From an uncultured Oscillospiraceae bacterium (lineage in GTDB: Bacteria > Bacillota > Clostridia > Oscillospirales > Ruminococcaceae): 13,313 nt of DNA. Numbering within the stretch: position 1 is the stretch's first letter; each line of letters begins with the position of its first letter. The notes beneath the pieces were generated by a model. It was not told the DNA's origin. It ran no database searches and was given only the letters and a program-made list of their open reading frames with translations. Below are positions 7,072 to 13,309 of this stretch, in pieces. Both the position numbers and the translations under genes were made by a program. The stretch is from the NCBI GenBank assembly GCA_905212515.1, contig CAJMEU010000079.1:1-13313 (forward strand). Reading direction: 5' to 3'.

Positions 7072-8688
7072 ATGAAAGTTACCTTCATCGGCGCCGCTCA
7101 CGAGGTGACGGGCAGCTGCAGCCTGGTGCAGGCGGGCGGCGCCGCGTTCCTGGTGGACTGCGGCATGGAGCAGGGCGCGAACCGCTTTGAAAACGCCCCC
7201 CTCCCCCTCGACCCCGCCCAGCTCGATTTCGTGCTGCTCACCCACGCCCACATCGACCATTCCGGCCGCCTGCCCCTGCTGTACAAAAACGGCTTTCGCG
7301 GCCCGGTGTACGCCACCGTCTCCACCTGCGATCTGTGCCGGATCATGCTGCGGGACAGCGCCCACATCCAGGAGAGCGAGGCCGCGTGGAAAAACCGCAA
7401 GGCCCGCCGCGCCGGCCGGCCCGAGACGCCGCCCCTGTACACGCTGGAGGACGCGGAGGGAGCGCTGGGCCATTTCCGCCCCTGCGCCTACGGCCAGGCC
7501 CTGCCCGTGGCCGAGGGCGTGGCCGTCCGCTTCACGGACGTGGGCCATCTGCTGGGCTCCGCGGCCGTCGAGCTGTGGCTCACCGAGGGCGGCGTCACCA
7601 AAAAGCTCGTGTTCAGCGGCGACGTGGGCAACCTGGACCAGCCCATCATCAACGACCCGCAGCCCGTGGCCCAGGCCGATTACCTGGTGCTGGAATCCAC
7701 CTACGGCACTCGCCTGCACGGCGCCCGGCCGGACCGTCTGGGCCCCCTCACCGCCGTCTTACAGCGCACGTTCGACCGGGGCGGCACGGTCATCATTCCC
7801 TCGTTTGCCGTGGGCCGCACCCAGGAGATGCTGTATTTTATCCGCGAGATCAAGGAAAAGGGCCTGGTGCACGGCCACGACGGCTTCCCCGTGTACGTGG
7901 ACAGCCCGCTGGCCAACGAGGCCACCGCCGTTTTCCTCCAGTGCCCCACAGAGGACCTGGACGAGGAGGCCCGCGCCCTGGTGGCCCGCGGCGTGAACCC
8001 CCTGTGGTTCGACGGCCTGCGCGTCAGCCAGACCCAGCAGGACTCCCAGGCCATCAACCAGGACGCCCGGCCCAAGGTCATCCTCTCGGCCAGCGGCATG
8101 TGCGACGCCGGCCGCGTGCGCCATCACCTCAAGCACAACCTGTGGCACACCCGGGACACGGTGCTGTTCGTGGGTTACCAGGCCCAGGGCACGCTGGGCC
8201 GCGCCCTGGTGGACGGGGCAAAGCACGTGCGCATTTTTGACGAGGACATCGCCGTGCAGGCCGAGATCTGCGTGCTGGAGGGCGTCAGCGGCCACGCGGA
8301 CAAAAACGGCCTGCTGCGCTGGCTGCAAAACTTCCGCCCCAAGCCCCTGCAGGTGTTCGTCAATCACGGCGACGACGATTCCTGCACTGAATTTTCCCGC
8401 TGCCTGCGGGAGGAATACGGCTACGCCGCCACGGCGCCGACCAGCGGCACCGTGTACGACCTGGCCGCCGGCGTCTTCCTGGCGCAGCCCGCCGCCGTTC
8501 TGCGCCGCCCGGCCCCCGGCGCCGGGCGGGACCCCCGCGCCGCGGCCGCCCTGGCCGAATTGGAACGCGCGGTTAACCGCCTGCAAACCCTGGCCCAAGA
8601 GGCGGGCGGCCGGCCCAACAAGGAGCTGAAATGCATGGCCCGCCAGGCCCGGGAACTGTATGACGCCTGGCAGGAGGGCCATCTCTGA
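7072..8688 (+). CDS. Beta-CASP metallo-beta-lactamase-fold protein (RNA-processing exonuclease family)
   Basis: The 538-residue protein starts MKVTFIGAAHEVTGSC, the usual opening of bacterial CPSF73/Ysh1-like beta-CASP proteins. Metal-site motifs are intact: THAHIDH (His58, His60, Asp62, His63), FSGDVGN with Asp184, GVSGHAD with His408 and VNHGDDD with His432. Beta-CASP segments LESTYGTRLH, IPSFAVGRTQEML and LSASGMCDAGRVRHHL are present, with a VGYQAQGTLGR stretch after them. All of this supports an active zinc-dependent RNA or nucleic-acid nuclease in the cytoplasm. The last 70 or so residues form a Pro/Ala/Arg linker and a helical charged tail not needed for the catalytic core. The gene stands alone between a terminator with its own promoter and a bidirectional terminator. 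Nuclease activity is family knowledge. Endo- versus exo-activity and RNA target are not predictable here. It is not RNase J, which has a different C-terminal layout. Confidence 0.92.
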   Translation: MKVTFIGAAHEVTGSCSLVQAGGAAFLVDCGMEQGANRFENAPLPLDPAQLDFVLLTHAHIDHSGRLPLLYKNGFRGPVYATVSTCDLCRIMLRDSAHIQESEAAWKNRKARRAGRPETPPLYTLEDAEGALGHFRPCAYGQALPVAEGVAVRFTDVGHLLGSAAVELWLTEGGVTKKLVFSGDVGNLDQPIINDPQPVAQADYLVLESTYGTRLHGARPDRLGPLTAVLQRTFDRGGTVIIPSFAVGRTQEMLYFIREIKEKGLVHGHDGFPVYVDSPLANEATAVFLQCPTEDLDEEARALVARGVNPLWFDGLRVSQTQQDSQAINQDARPKVILSASGMCDAGRVRHHLKHNLWHTRDTVLFVGYQAQGTLGRALVDGAKHVRIFDEDIAVQAEICVLEGVSGHADKNGLLRWLQNFRPKPLQVFVNHGDDDSCTEFSRCLREEYGYAATAPTSGTVYDLAAGVFLAQPAAVLRRPAPGAGRDPRAAAALAELERAVNRLQTLAQEAGGRPNKELKCMARQARELYDAWQEGHL

Positions 8689-8800
8689 CAGTCCTCGCCC
8701 CCCTCTTCCCTTTGAGCGGCAAAAAAGCCGCCCTGGCAAAGGGCGCGCCCGCGCAAGAAAACATCGGTTTTAGCTGACAGTTTTGGCGCCTGATGCACTC

Positions 8801-8840
8801 AAAAAAGCTCAGCAATCCGTCAGGATTGCCAAGCTTTTTT
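8801..8840. terminator. Bidirectional intrinsic terminator
   Basis: AAAAAAGCT (8801-8809) and GCAATCC pair with GGATTGC and AGCTTTTTT (8832-8840), with a symmetric CA/CA internal loop and a GTCA apical loop. Six T residues end the structure on either strand. It should stop the nuclease transcript from the left and any minus-strand transcript of the amidase gene coming through the hairpin island from the right. The arms CAGTTTTGG (8778-8786) and CCAAAACTG (8855-8863) add an outer 9-bp stem around it. Confidence 0.9.
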
Positions 8841-8892
8841 CGCACACCAATCATCCAAAACTGCCGGGCCAGTCCTTGCCGCGCAGGATAAT

Positions 8893-8943
8893 GCGCGGCA
8901 TTTCGCTGCGCGAAACGGCGCGCGGCATTTCGCCGTGCGAAAT
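8893..8943. repeat. Tandem pair of near-identical TTTCGC-nnn-GCGAAA hairpin units
   Basis: GCGCGGCATTTCGC occurs identically at 8893-8906 and 8920-8933, a 27-bp period. Each copy is followed by a short variable loop and GCGAAA, so each can fold as a hairpin. A third related copy, ACATTTCGCTGTGCGAAA, lies at 9186-9203. Loop changes (TGC, CGT, TGT) that leave the arms unchanged suggest that the stem matters. Confidence 0.7.
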
Positions 8944-9257
8944 CGGGCTGCCGGCTGCCCCGCCGCGCTGCGGCGTGCTTTGTTCGCACCCGGCAAATTT
9001 TATTTGCCGGGGCCCCGCTCACAAACGCCGGACCGGACAGTTTGCTCAAAGGCCCCACTGGGGCCTTTGCCGCCTGCGGCGACCGCAAAACTGCGAAGCA
9101 CCCCTGGAAAGGCAAGTTTTGATGCAGAGCCAGGAAAATTCGCGCGAATCGCCTTACAGTGATGTCGGCTTGCCGGCCTCCGCCGACATTTCGCTGTGCG
9201 AAACCGCGGGCCGCTTGCGCGGCCGTCTGCTCGTCTCCATTCGTCGACGTTTTATAA

Positions 9258-9288
9258 ATAAAACCGCCGAACCCTTGGTGGTTGTCAA
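9258..9288 (-). promoter_or_regulatory. Weak candidate minus-strand promoter inside the island
   Basis: On the minus strand a perfect TTGACA box (9288 down to 9283) is followed after 19 bp by TTTTAT (9263 down to 9258). It would drive transcription leftward through the hairpins to the bidirectional terminator at 8840, making an RNA of about 410 nt. The TTGACA also overlaps the closing stem of the 9284-9402 structure, so it may be coincidental. Confidence 0.2.
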
Positions 9289-9402
9289 GCTGTGCGGTGG
9301 CGAAGCCACGAACAGTCCAGTGGGCTGTTCGAGCACACCGTGCTGTTTTGCCGCTTCGCGGCAAAATGCGGGCCATGCTTTTGGCCCGTAAGCACGCTTG
9401 AC
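9284..9402. ncRNA. Candidate structured RNA: five hairpins closed by one outer stem
   Basis: An outer stem pairs GTCAAGC plus GTGC (9284-9295, one bulged T) with GCAC plus GCTTGAC (9392-9402). Inside lie five adjacent hairpins: 9297-9309 (5 bp, GAA loop), 9310-9330 (9 bp with one G-T pair, AGT loop), 9332-9344 (5 bp, ACC loop), 9346-9366 (9 bp, TTC loop) and 9369-9388 (7 bp, 6-nt loop). Nearly every base is paired, with 0-2 nt joints, which gives a cloverleaf-like multibranch shape. The strand is unknown because the pairing works on either one. It matches no RNA family I recognise. No promoter or terminator is tied to it alone, so an inert DNA palindrome cluster is the main alternative. Confidence 0.4.
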
Positions 9403-9481
9403 GACGCTATCCGCGAAAATTGCCCTTCCAGGGACGATGCTTTCTTGCGTCAACACGCCTAAGAGCGGCTTTTTATCCTTT

Positions 9482-10273
9482 TTACAGGGGCTTCCCGTAC
9501 AGATCGTCCCGCCTGTCTTGCAGCCAATGGTTTTCCTCCCGCGCCGCCAGGGCCGCATCCGGATCCACCTCTGCGCAGATGATCCCTTCGTCGTCCCAGA
9601 TCTCAGCCAAGGCCTTTCCGTCATAATCGGTGATGTTGCTGCCGCCCCTGCACAGCCGTCCCGTCTCGTCAGGGCCACAGCAGCACGACACCGCCAGGAT
9701 CATGGAATTGCGCCGGGCATGTTCCCGCACTAGGTCTCCGTTGCCCCGACTCTCGCGGTTGTTCAGCCACAAAACGACGGTGCAGCCCGCGCGGCGGTAC
9801 GCCTCTACCACCGGTGGGAAATCCCCGTCGTAGCAGATCATTAGGCCGATCTTCACCCCCCTGTGGGAAAAGGCAACCAGCCGATCGCCGGGCGTGAACA
9901 GGCGCTGTTCCTGGCGCAGCGGGGCCCCCTGGGTGTACAAGTGGGTCTTACGGTAATTGGCCTGCAGCCCGCCGGCCGTCACCACGGGCGCTGAAATATA
10001 CAGTTTCCCCCCTGTGCGCTCGGTCAAGCCGTACACCACACAGCTTTCGCTGCCACGCAAAAGCCGTGCAAAGCCCTGGGTGGTCTCGCCGTCCGCCGCC
10101 TCAGCCAGCCGCGGTGCCAACGGCGTATAACCCATGGTCATCTCCTCGTGGAACAGGATCACATCAGCCCCCTGCGCCAGGGCCTTTTGCGCCGCCTCAT
10201 AGGCACGCGCCCGGTTTTCAGCCAGGCAGCCCGGCCGATGTCCCTGCTGTACCACCGCGATCTTCAATTTCAT
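9482..10273 (-). CDS. Carbon-nitrogen hydrolase (nitrilase superfamily amidase)
   Basis: The 263-residue length is normal for a single-domain nitrilase-superfamily amidase. The catalytic triad is complete: Glu43 in LFHEEMTMGY, Lys109 in ANYRKTHLY and Cys147 in GLMICYDGDFPPV, with WLNNRE and the usual GGSNITDYDGK close to the C-terminus. Such enzymes hydrolyse amides or N-carbamoyl groups in the cytoplasm. The exact class (omega-amidase, N-carbamoylputrescine amidase-like or other) cannot be settled. AAAGGCGG precedes the ATG at 10273. The gene is divergent from an amidohydrolase with 40 bp between starts, which suggests shared control and linked chemistry. Codon use is somewhat less biased to G/C endings than in the nuclease gene to the left. 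Its 3' side runs into the hairpin island without an obvious dedicated terminator until 8840. Confidence 0.9.
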   Translation of the reverse strand: MKLKIAVVQQGHRPGCLAENRARAYEAAQKALAQGADVILFHEEMTMGYTPLAPRLAEAADGETTQGFARLLRGSESCVVYGLTERTGGKLYISAPVVTAGGLQANYRKTHLYTQGAPLRQEQRLFTPGDRLVAFSHRGVKIGLMICYDGDFPPVVEAYRRAGCTVVLWLNNRESRGNGDLVREHARRNSMILAVSCCCGPDETGRLCRGGSNITDYDGKALAEIWDDEGIICAEVDPDAALAAREENHWLQDRRDDLYGKPL

Positions 10274-10282
10274 TTTTTACCG

Positions 10283-10305
10283 CCTTTCACCCATTTTCAG
10301 AAAGG
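10283..10305. promoter_or_regulatory. Back-to-back ribosome binding sites in a 40-bp divergent gap
   Basis: CCTTTC (10283-10288) and GAAAGG (10300-10305) are the Shine-Dalgarno regions of the amidase (minus) and amidohydrolase (plus), and they form an inverted repeat with an 11-nt centre. The gap of 10274-10313 leaves no space for two separate promoters, and I see no convincing -35/-10 pairs nearby. Promoters must lie inside the opposing coding sequences or the transcripts overlap. Confidence 0.6.
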
Positions 10306-10313
10306 GGACCCTC

Positions 10314-11525
10314 ATGAACCACTGGTACGACATCTTGTATGAAGAATCCCTGCACATGCCTGTTGTGAAGAGCCACTGCCATCTTCTGCGCGAGTTCTTT
10401 TTTTCCAGCACGGTCACGCTGAACGCCCTGATGGGCTCCAGCTACCTCTCGCAGGAGTGGTGCCGCATGCCCTACCAGGACAAGGCCCAGCGCAGCGCTT
10501 TTTTGGACGCCTTGCGCTTCAATTCCTATTTTATATATTTTTCGCGGGCGCTGCAGGCGCTGTATGCTCCGGGTGTTCCCCTCACCGAGGATACCTGGGA
10601 CGAATATTCCGCCCGCATCGCCGCCGCCCACCAGGCAGATCCTGAACGCCATCTGCACCTCCTGCAAGAGGTGTGCGGCTACGAAAGCATCGTGCTGGAC
10701 GGCTTCTGGGCGCCGGGCACCGACAATGGACATCCGCACCTGTTCCATCCGACCTACCGCATCGATATGTACCTGTACGGCTACGCGCCCGAGGTCCGCT
10801 GTCCCAACGGCTACAACCCCACCCTCCTGTATGATTGGCCTTGCGGAGATATCGACGAATACCTGCGCATGATGCGCGCCACCGTGACGCAGCGGGTGGC
10901 GGAGGGCTGCTGTGCCCTCAAAGCCGCCATTCCCTACCATCGCGGCCTGGATTACCGCCCCGTGACAAAAAGCGAGGCGAATGCGGTCTTCGTCAAAAAA
11001 GACAAGGCAGACAGCCGGGACGTCAAAAACTTCCAAGATTACGTGTTCTACGCCCTATGCGATATCGCCGCCGACCTGAATCTTCCTTTCCAGTGCCACA
11101 CCGGCTTGGGCCTGCTGCGCCGTTCCAGTGCGCTGGAACTGCTGGATGTGCTGGAGGCAAAGCCCCGCACCAAATTCATCTTGTTTCACGGTAACTATCC
11201 TTGGACGGACGATCTGATGGCGCTGGTTCACAATCTGCCCAACGTCTATCCGGATATCTGCTGGCTGCCGCTGCTGGCCCCACGCGCGGGGGCCGCCGCG
11301 CTGCATGGGCTGATCGAGGTGGGCCGTCAGGACCGTATCTGCTGGGGCTGCGACACCTGGACGGGGGAGGAGAGCCTGGGTGCGCTGCTGGCGGCGCGTC
11401 ACTGTCTCTCCTTGGTGCTGTCAGAAAAGGTGGAGGATGGATATTTTTCCCTCAGCGACGCGCGGCTTTTGCTGGGCAACATCCTATTTCACAATGCCCG
11501 CGCCCTTTATGAAAGGCGCAAATAG
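10314..11525 (+). CDS. Amidohydrolase-superfamily metal-dependent hydrolase (Amidohydrolase_2-like)
   Basis: The 403-residue protein fits a TIM-barrel amidohydrolase of the PF04909 type. Near the N-terminus KSHCHL gives the HxH pair (His21, His23). Later come LKAAIPYHRG with Lys203, FQCHTGLG with His262, LFHGNYPW with His292, WGCDTWTG with Asp347 and NILFHNARALY at the C-terminal end, the usual order of metal and catalytic residues in this superfamily. It should act in the cytoplasm, as no signal peptide is evident. AAAGGGGA precedes the ATG at 10314. Its reaction is unknown. Relatives include decarboxylases, lactonases and amide hydrolases, and distant similarity to uronate isomerase-like barrels cannot be excluded. 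The paired nitrilase-type amidase suggests a two-step breakdown of a nitrogen-containing compound. Codon use is clearly more relaxed than in the nuclease gene: 11 of 41 codons in 11037-11159 end in A/T versus 2 of 40 in 7861-7980. Confidence 0.85.
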   Translation: MNHWYDILYEESLHMPVVKSHCHLLREFFFSSTVTLNALMGSSYLSQEWCRMPYQDKAQRSAFLDALRFNSYFIYFSRALQALYAPGVPLTEDTWDEYSARIAAAHQADPERHLHLLQEVCGYESIVLDGFWAPGTDNGHPHLFHPTYRIDMYLYGYAPEVRCPNGYNPTLLYDWPCGDIDEYLRMMRATVTQRVAEGCCALKAAIPYHRGLDYRPVTKSEANAVFVKKDKADSRDVKNFQDYVFYALCDIAADLNLPFQCHTGLGLLRRSSALELLDVLEAKPRTKFILFHGNYPWTDDLMALVHNLPNVYPDICWLPLLAPRAGAAALHGLIEVGRQDRICWGCDTWTGEESLGALLAARHCLSLVLSEKVEDGYFSLSDARLLLGNILFHNARALYERRK

Positions 11526-11538
11526 GCCGCCGTGCGGC
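11526..11538. other. Small hairpin between convergent genes
   Basis: GCCGC, CGT, GCGGC forms a 5-bp stem in the 18-bp gap between the convergent amidohydrolase and cysteine hydrolase stops. No T-run follows on either strand, so it is at most a weak end signal. The two transcripts may overlap. Confidence 0.3.
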
Positions 11539-11543
11539 AGGCT

Positions 11544-12083
11544 TCACTCCACCCCATAGCCCATGCCCCGCAGCACGTCCAGCGCGCGGTCGTGGTCCTC
11601 CTGGGTGGCGGCCGCGCACAGGCTGCCGTGCACGGTGACGGGCGCGTTCAAAAACCACGAGTGCAGAATGACGGCGTTGCTGATGACGCAGATGTTCGTC
11701 ACCACGCCGCACACCTCGATGCTCTCCGGCTCGCCGCCGCACAGGGTCAGCACCGCGCCGGGCAGGGCGGCCGAGCCAAAGGTGGGTTTGTCCACAAAGC
11801 CCACCCGGTCCCGCACCTCCTCCTCGTATTTGCGCAGGGCCCCGTACAGGTGCCAGCCGTCGGTGCCCTGGATGCAGTGGGGCACGGGCAGGAATTTGCC
11901 CTCCCGGCTCTCCTCATAATCCTCTTCGTGGGTGTCGCGGGTGAACAGCACCGCGCCGCCCTCGGCCAGGTGCCGCTGCACCTTGTCCGCAATGGCGCCC
12001 TCCAGGCGGGCAGCGGCCTCGCTTGCCAGCGCGCCCGTCACGAAATCGTTCTGATAATCCACCACGACCAATAATTTTCTCAT
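11544..12083 (-). CDS. Cysteine hydrolase (isochorismatase/nicotinamidase-like)
   Basis: The 179-residue protein has the isochorismatase-fold triad Asp9 (VVDYQNDF), Lys99 (VDKPTFGS) and Cys132 (VVTNICVISN). A nicotinamidase-like metal site is visible as Asp50 and His52 in FTRDTHEED and His69 in VPHCIQGTDGW. These features favour a nicotinamidase (nicotinamide to nicotinate, NAD salvage) over isochorismatase, but related cysteine hydrolases share them, so no gene symbol is given. The start is ATG at 12083, 2 nt after the alanine racemase stop (TGACGATG), so the two genes are translationally coupled. The frame stays open far upstream through the racemase gene, but that extension has no homology and is an artefact of GC-rich codons. 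The gene ends 18 bp from the convergent amidohydrolase. Confidence 0.88.
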   Translation of the reverse strand: MRKLLVVVDYQNDFVTGALASEAAARLEGAIADKVQRHLAEGGAVLFTRDTHEEDYEESREGKFLPVPHCIQGTDGWHLYGALRKYEEEVRDRVGFVDKPTFGSAALPGAVLTLCGGEPESIEVCGVVTNICVISNAVILHSWFLNAPVTVHGSLCAAATQEDHDRALDVLRGMGYGVE

Positions 12084-12085
12084 CG

Positions 12086-13267
12086 TCACAAGTCCCCCTG
12101 TTCCTGTAAATAGTTCACGCTGCCGGCCTGGGCGCCGTCCTCCACATAGAGGCGCTGCACCCGCCGGCCGATATCGCACAGCACCTCGTAATTCACCGTG
12201 CCCTCGGCCTGGGCAATGTCCTCCACGCTGTGGGCGGCCCCGTCGCCGAAGATCACCGCCTCGTCCCCCGCCTGCACGCCGGGGATGTCCGTCACGTCCA
12301 CCATCATCTGGTCCATGCACACGCGGCCCACCACCCGGGCCGGCCGGCCGTGGATGGACACCACGCCCCGGCCGGACAATGCCCGCGGGTACCCGTCGGC
12401 GTAGCCGATGGTCAGCGTGGCCAGGCGCAGCGGCCTTTCGGCCGTGAAGGTGCGGCCGTAGCTGATGCAGTCCCCGGCCTTGACCTCCTTCACCATGCTG
12501 ACCACGGCCAAAAGGCGCATGGCCGGCCGCAGCCCCGCCAGGTGCACGTCGGCCGAGGGGTCGTGCCCGTACAGGATGATACCCGGCCGCACCAGGTCGC
12601 GGTGAAATTCCGGCCAGGCCACGGTGCCCGCGGAATTGCAGCAGTGCACCAGCCCCGTGTCCCGGCCGGCGGCGGCAAGGCGGGACACCGCCTCGTCCAG
12701 CAGCGCGTACTGGCGCCGCGTGTAGTCTTTGTCGGCCTCCTCCTCGCTGTCGGCGGCGGCGAAATGGGTAAAGATGCCCGTCACCCGCAGCCCCGGCAAA
12801 CGGTACACCGCTTCCATCTGGGCCGCGGCCCCGTCGGGGTCGTCCACGGCGGAAAAGCCGATGCGCCCCATGCCCGTGTCCACCTTCAGATGTACGCGCA
12901 CGGTCACGGCCGCGCGGGCTGCCGCGTCCGACAGGGCCTTTGCGTACTCCGGGCTGAACACCGTCTGCGTGATGTCGTTCACCGCCAGGCTGGGCGCGTT
13001 TTCCGGCGAGGTATAGCCCAGGATGAGGATGGGCTTTGCCAGCCCCGAGCGGCGCAGGCGCACCGCCTCCTCGAAGCCGGACACGGCGAACCATTCGGCC
13101 CCCTCTTCATCCAGCAGGTTCGCCACCGCCACGTCGCCGTGGCCGTAGGCGTCGGCCTTCACCACGGCCATCACCGCGGCCTCGCCCGCCGCCCTGCGGA
13201 TCAGGCGGAAATTATGGCGCAAAGCGCCCAGGTCTACCTCCGCCCAGCCGCGCCGTTGCAACTCCAT
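12086..13267 (-). CDS. alr: Alanine racemase
   Basis: This 393-residue PLP enzyme interconverts L- and D-alanine, supplying D-Ala for peptidoglycan in the cytoplasm. The N-terminal WAEVDLGALRHNF leads to AVVKADAYGHG, where Lys37 is the PLP-binding lysine. VHLKVDTGMGRIGF carries the usual substrate-pocket Lys and Arg, ISYGRTF carries the second catalytic base Tyr270, and LTIGYADGYPR and VGRVCMDQMMVDVT complete the family signature. Length is normal. A GTG at 13276 is also in frame, but AAAGG (13276-13280) lies 8 nt before the ATG at 13267, so the ATG is chosen and the GTG overlaps the binding site. A -10 box at the window edge suggests it is first in its transcript, with the cysteine hydrolase following. 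Being a single intact copy here, it may be the main biosynthetic racemase, though a second gene elsewhere cannot be excluded. Confidence 0.96.
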   Translation of the reverse strand: MELQRRGWAEVDLGALRHNFRLIRRAAGEAAVMAVVKADAYGHGDVAVANLLDEEGAEWFAVSGFEEAVRLRRSGLAKPILILGYTSPENAPSLAVNDITQTVFSPEYAKALSDAAARAAVTVRVHLKVDTGMGRIGFSAVDDPDGAAAQMEAVYRLPGLRVTGIFTHFAAADSEEEADKDYTRRQYALLDEAVSRLAAAGRDTGLVHCCNSAGTVAWPEFHRDLVRPGIILYGHDPSADVHLAGLRPAMRLLAVVSMVKEVKAGDCISYGRTFTAERPLRLATLTIGYADGYPRALSGRGVVSIHGRPARVVGRVCMDQMMVDVTDIPGVQAGDEAVIFGDGAAHSVEDIAQAEGTVNYEVLCDIGRRVQRLYVEDGAQAGSVNYLQEQGDL

Positions 13268-13275
13268 GGGGATCA

Positions 13276-13281
13276 CCTTTT
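13276..13281 (-). promoter_or_regulatory. Ribosome binding site deciding the alr start
   Basis: Minus-strand AAAAGG lies 8 nt ahead of ATG at 13267 and overlaps the alternative in-frame GTG at 13276, which makes the ATG the better start. Confidence 0.75.
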
Positions 13282-13303
13282 CTCTATCAGTCTATTTGGT
13301 ATC

Positions 13304-13309
13304 AGTATA
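13304..13309 (-). promoter_or_regulatory. Probable -10 box of the alr promoter
   Basis: The minus strand reads TATACT at this place, five of six matches to TATAAT, about 37 bp before the alr start. The -35 box would lie outside the window, so this is only half a promoter. Confidence 0.5.

Larger units (their letters stand above)
9102..9433. repeat. Long-range inverted repeat bracketing the right half of the island
   Basis: CCCTGGAAAGGCAAGTTTT (9102-9120) is nearly the reverse complement of the bases at 9415-9433, with three differences over 19 positions. The arms enclose about 294 bp that include the multi-hairpin element. Such arms could be the ends of a small non-autonomous element or a closing stem of a large RNA. 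Confidence 0.5.
8841..9480. other. Gene-free island packed with short perfect hairpins
   Basis: About 640 bp between convergent genes contain no reading frame resembling a known protein, and the longest frames are arginine- and cysteine-rich artefacts. Instead there is a run of tight stem-loops. In order they are 8879-8898 (6 bp), 8901-8915 (6 bp), 8927-8943 (7 bp), 8961-8975 (6 bp), 8989-9011 (10 bp), 9047-9069 (10 bp), the palindrome 9138-9149, 9162-9189 (8 bp), 9189-9203 (6 bp), 9209-9224 (6 bp), 9249-9264 (7 bp) and the multi-hairpin element at 9284-9402. Most loops are 3-4 nt. No U-tract terminator is present on the minus strand until 8840, so the island may be the long 3' untranslated region of the amidase mRNA, an independent RNA, or a decayed or mosaic mobile repeat. 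Which of these holds cannot be told from one window. Confidence 0.7.

Noticed and set aside
8893..9203. CRISPR array
   Set aside because: Only three short repeats, two 27 bp apart and one far away, with palindromic arms and no regular unique spacers or cas genes.
8573..9376. Minus-strand 267-codon open frame over the island and the end of the nuclease gene
   Set aside because: It overlaps the real nuclease coding sequence and a bidirectional terminator and shows only repeated RFAQRNAA-like pieces from the hairpin repeats.
8783..9391. Plus-strand 202-codon open frame across the hairpin island
   Set aside because: The translation is rich in Arg, Cys and Pro with repeated fragments that follow the DNA hairpins, has no recognisable domain, no ribosome binding site at its ATG, and starts inside the region of the terminator stem.
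9284..9402. tRNA or tmRNA
   Set aside because: The cloverleaf-like shape has five arms, no CCA-type acceptor, no T-loop GTTCRA consensus and no fitting anticodon arm.
11544..13094. A single 516-residue minus-strand protein including the cysteine hydrolase
   Set aside because: The upstream part is the alanine racemase gene read in the wrong frame. The hydrolase homology begins exactly at ATG 12083, just after the racemase stop.
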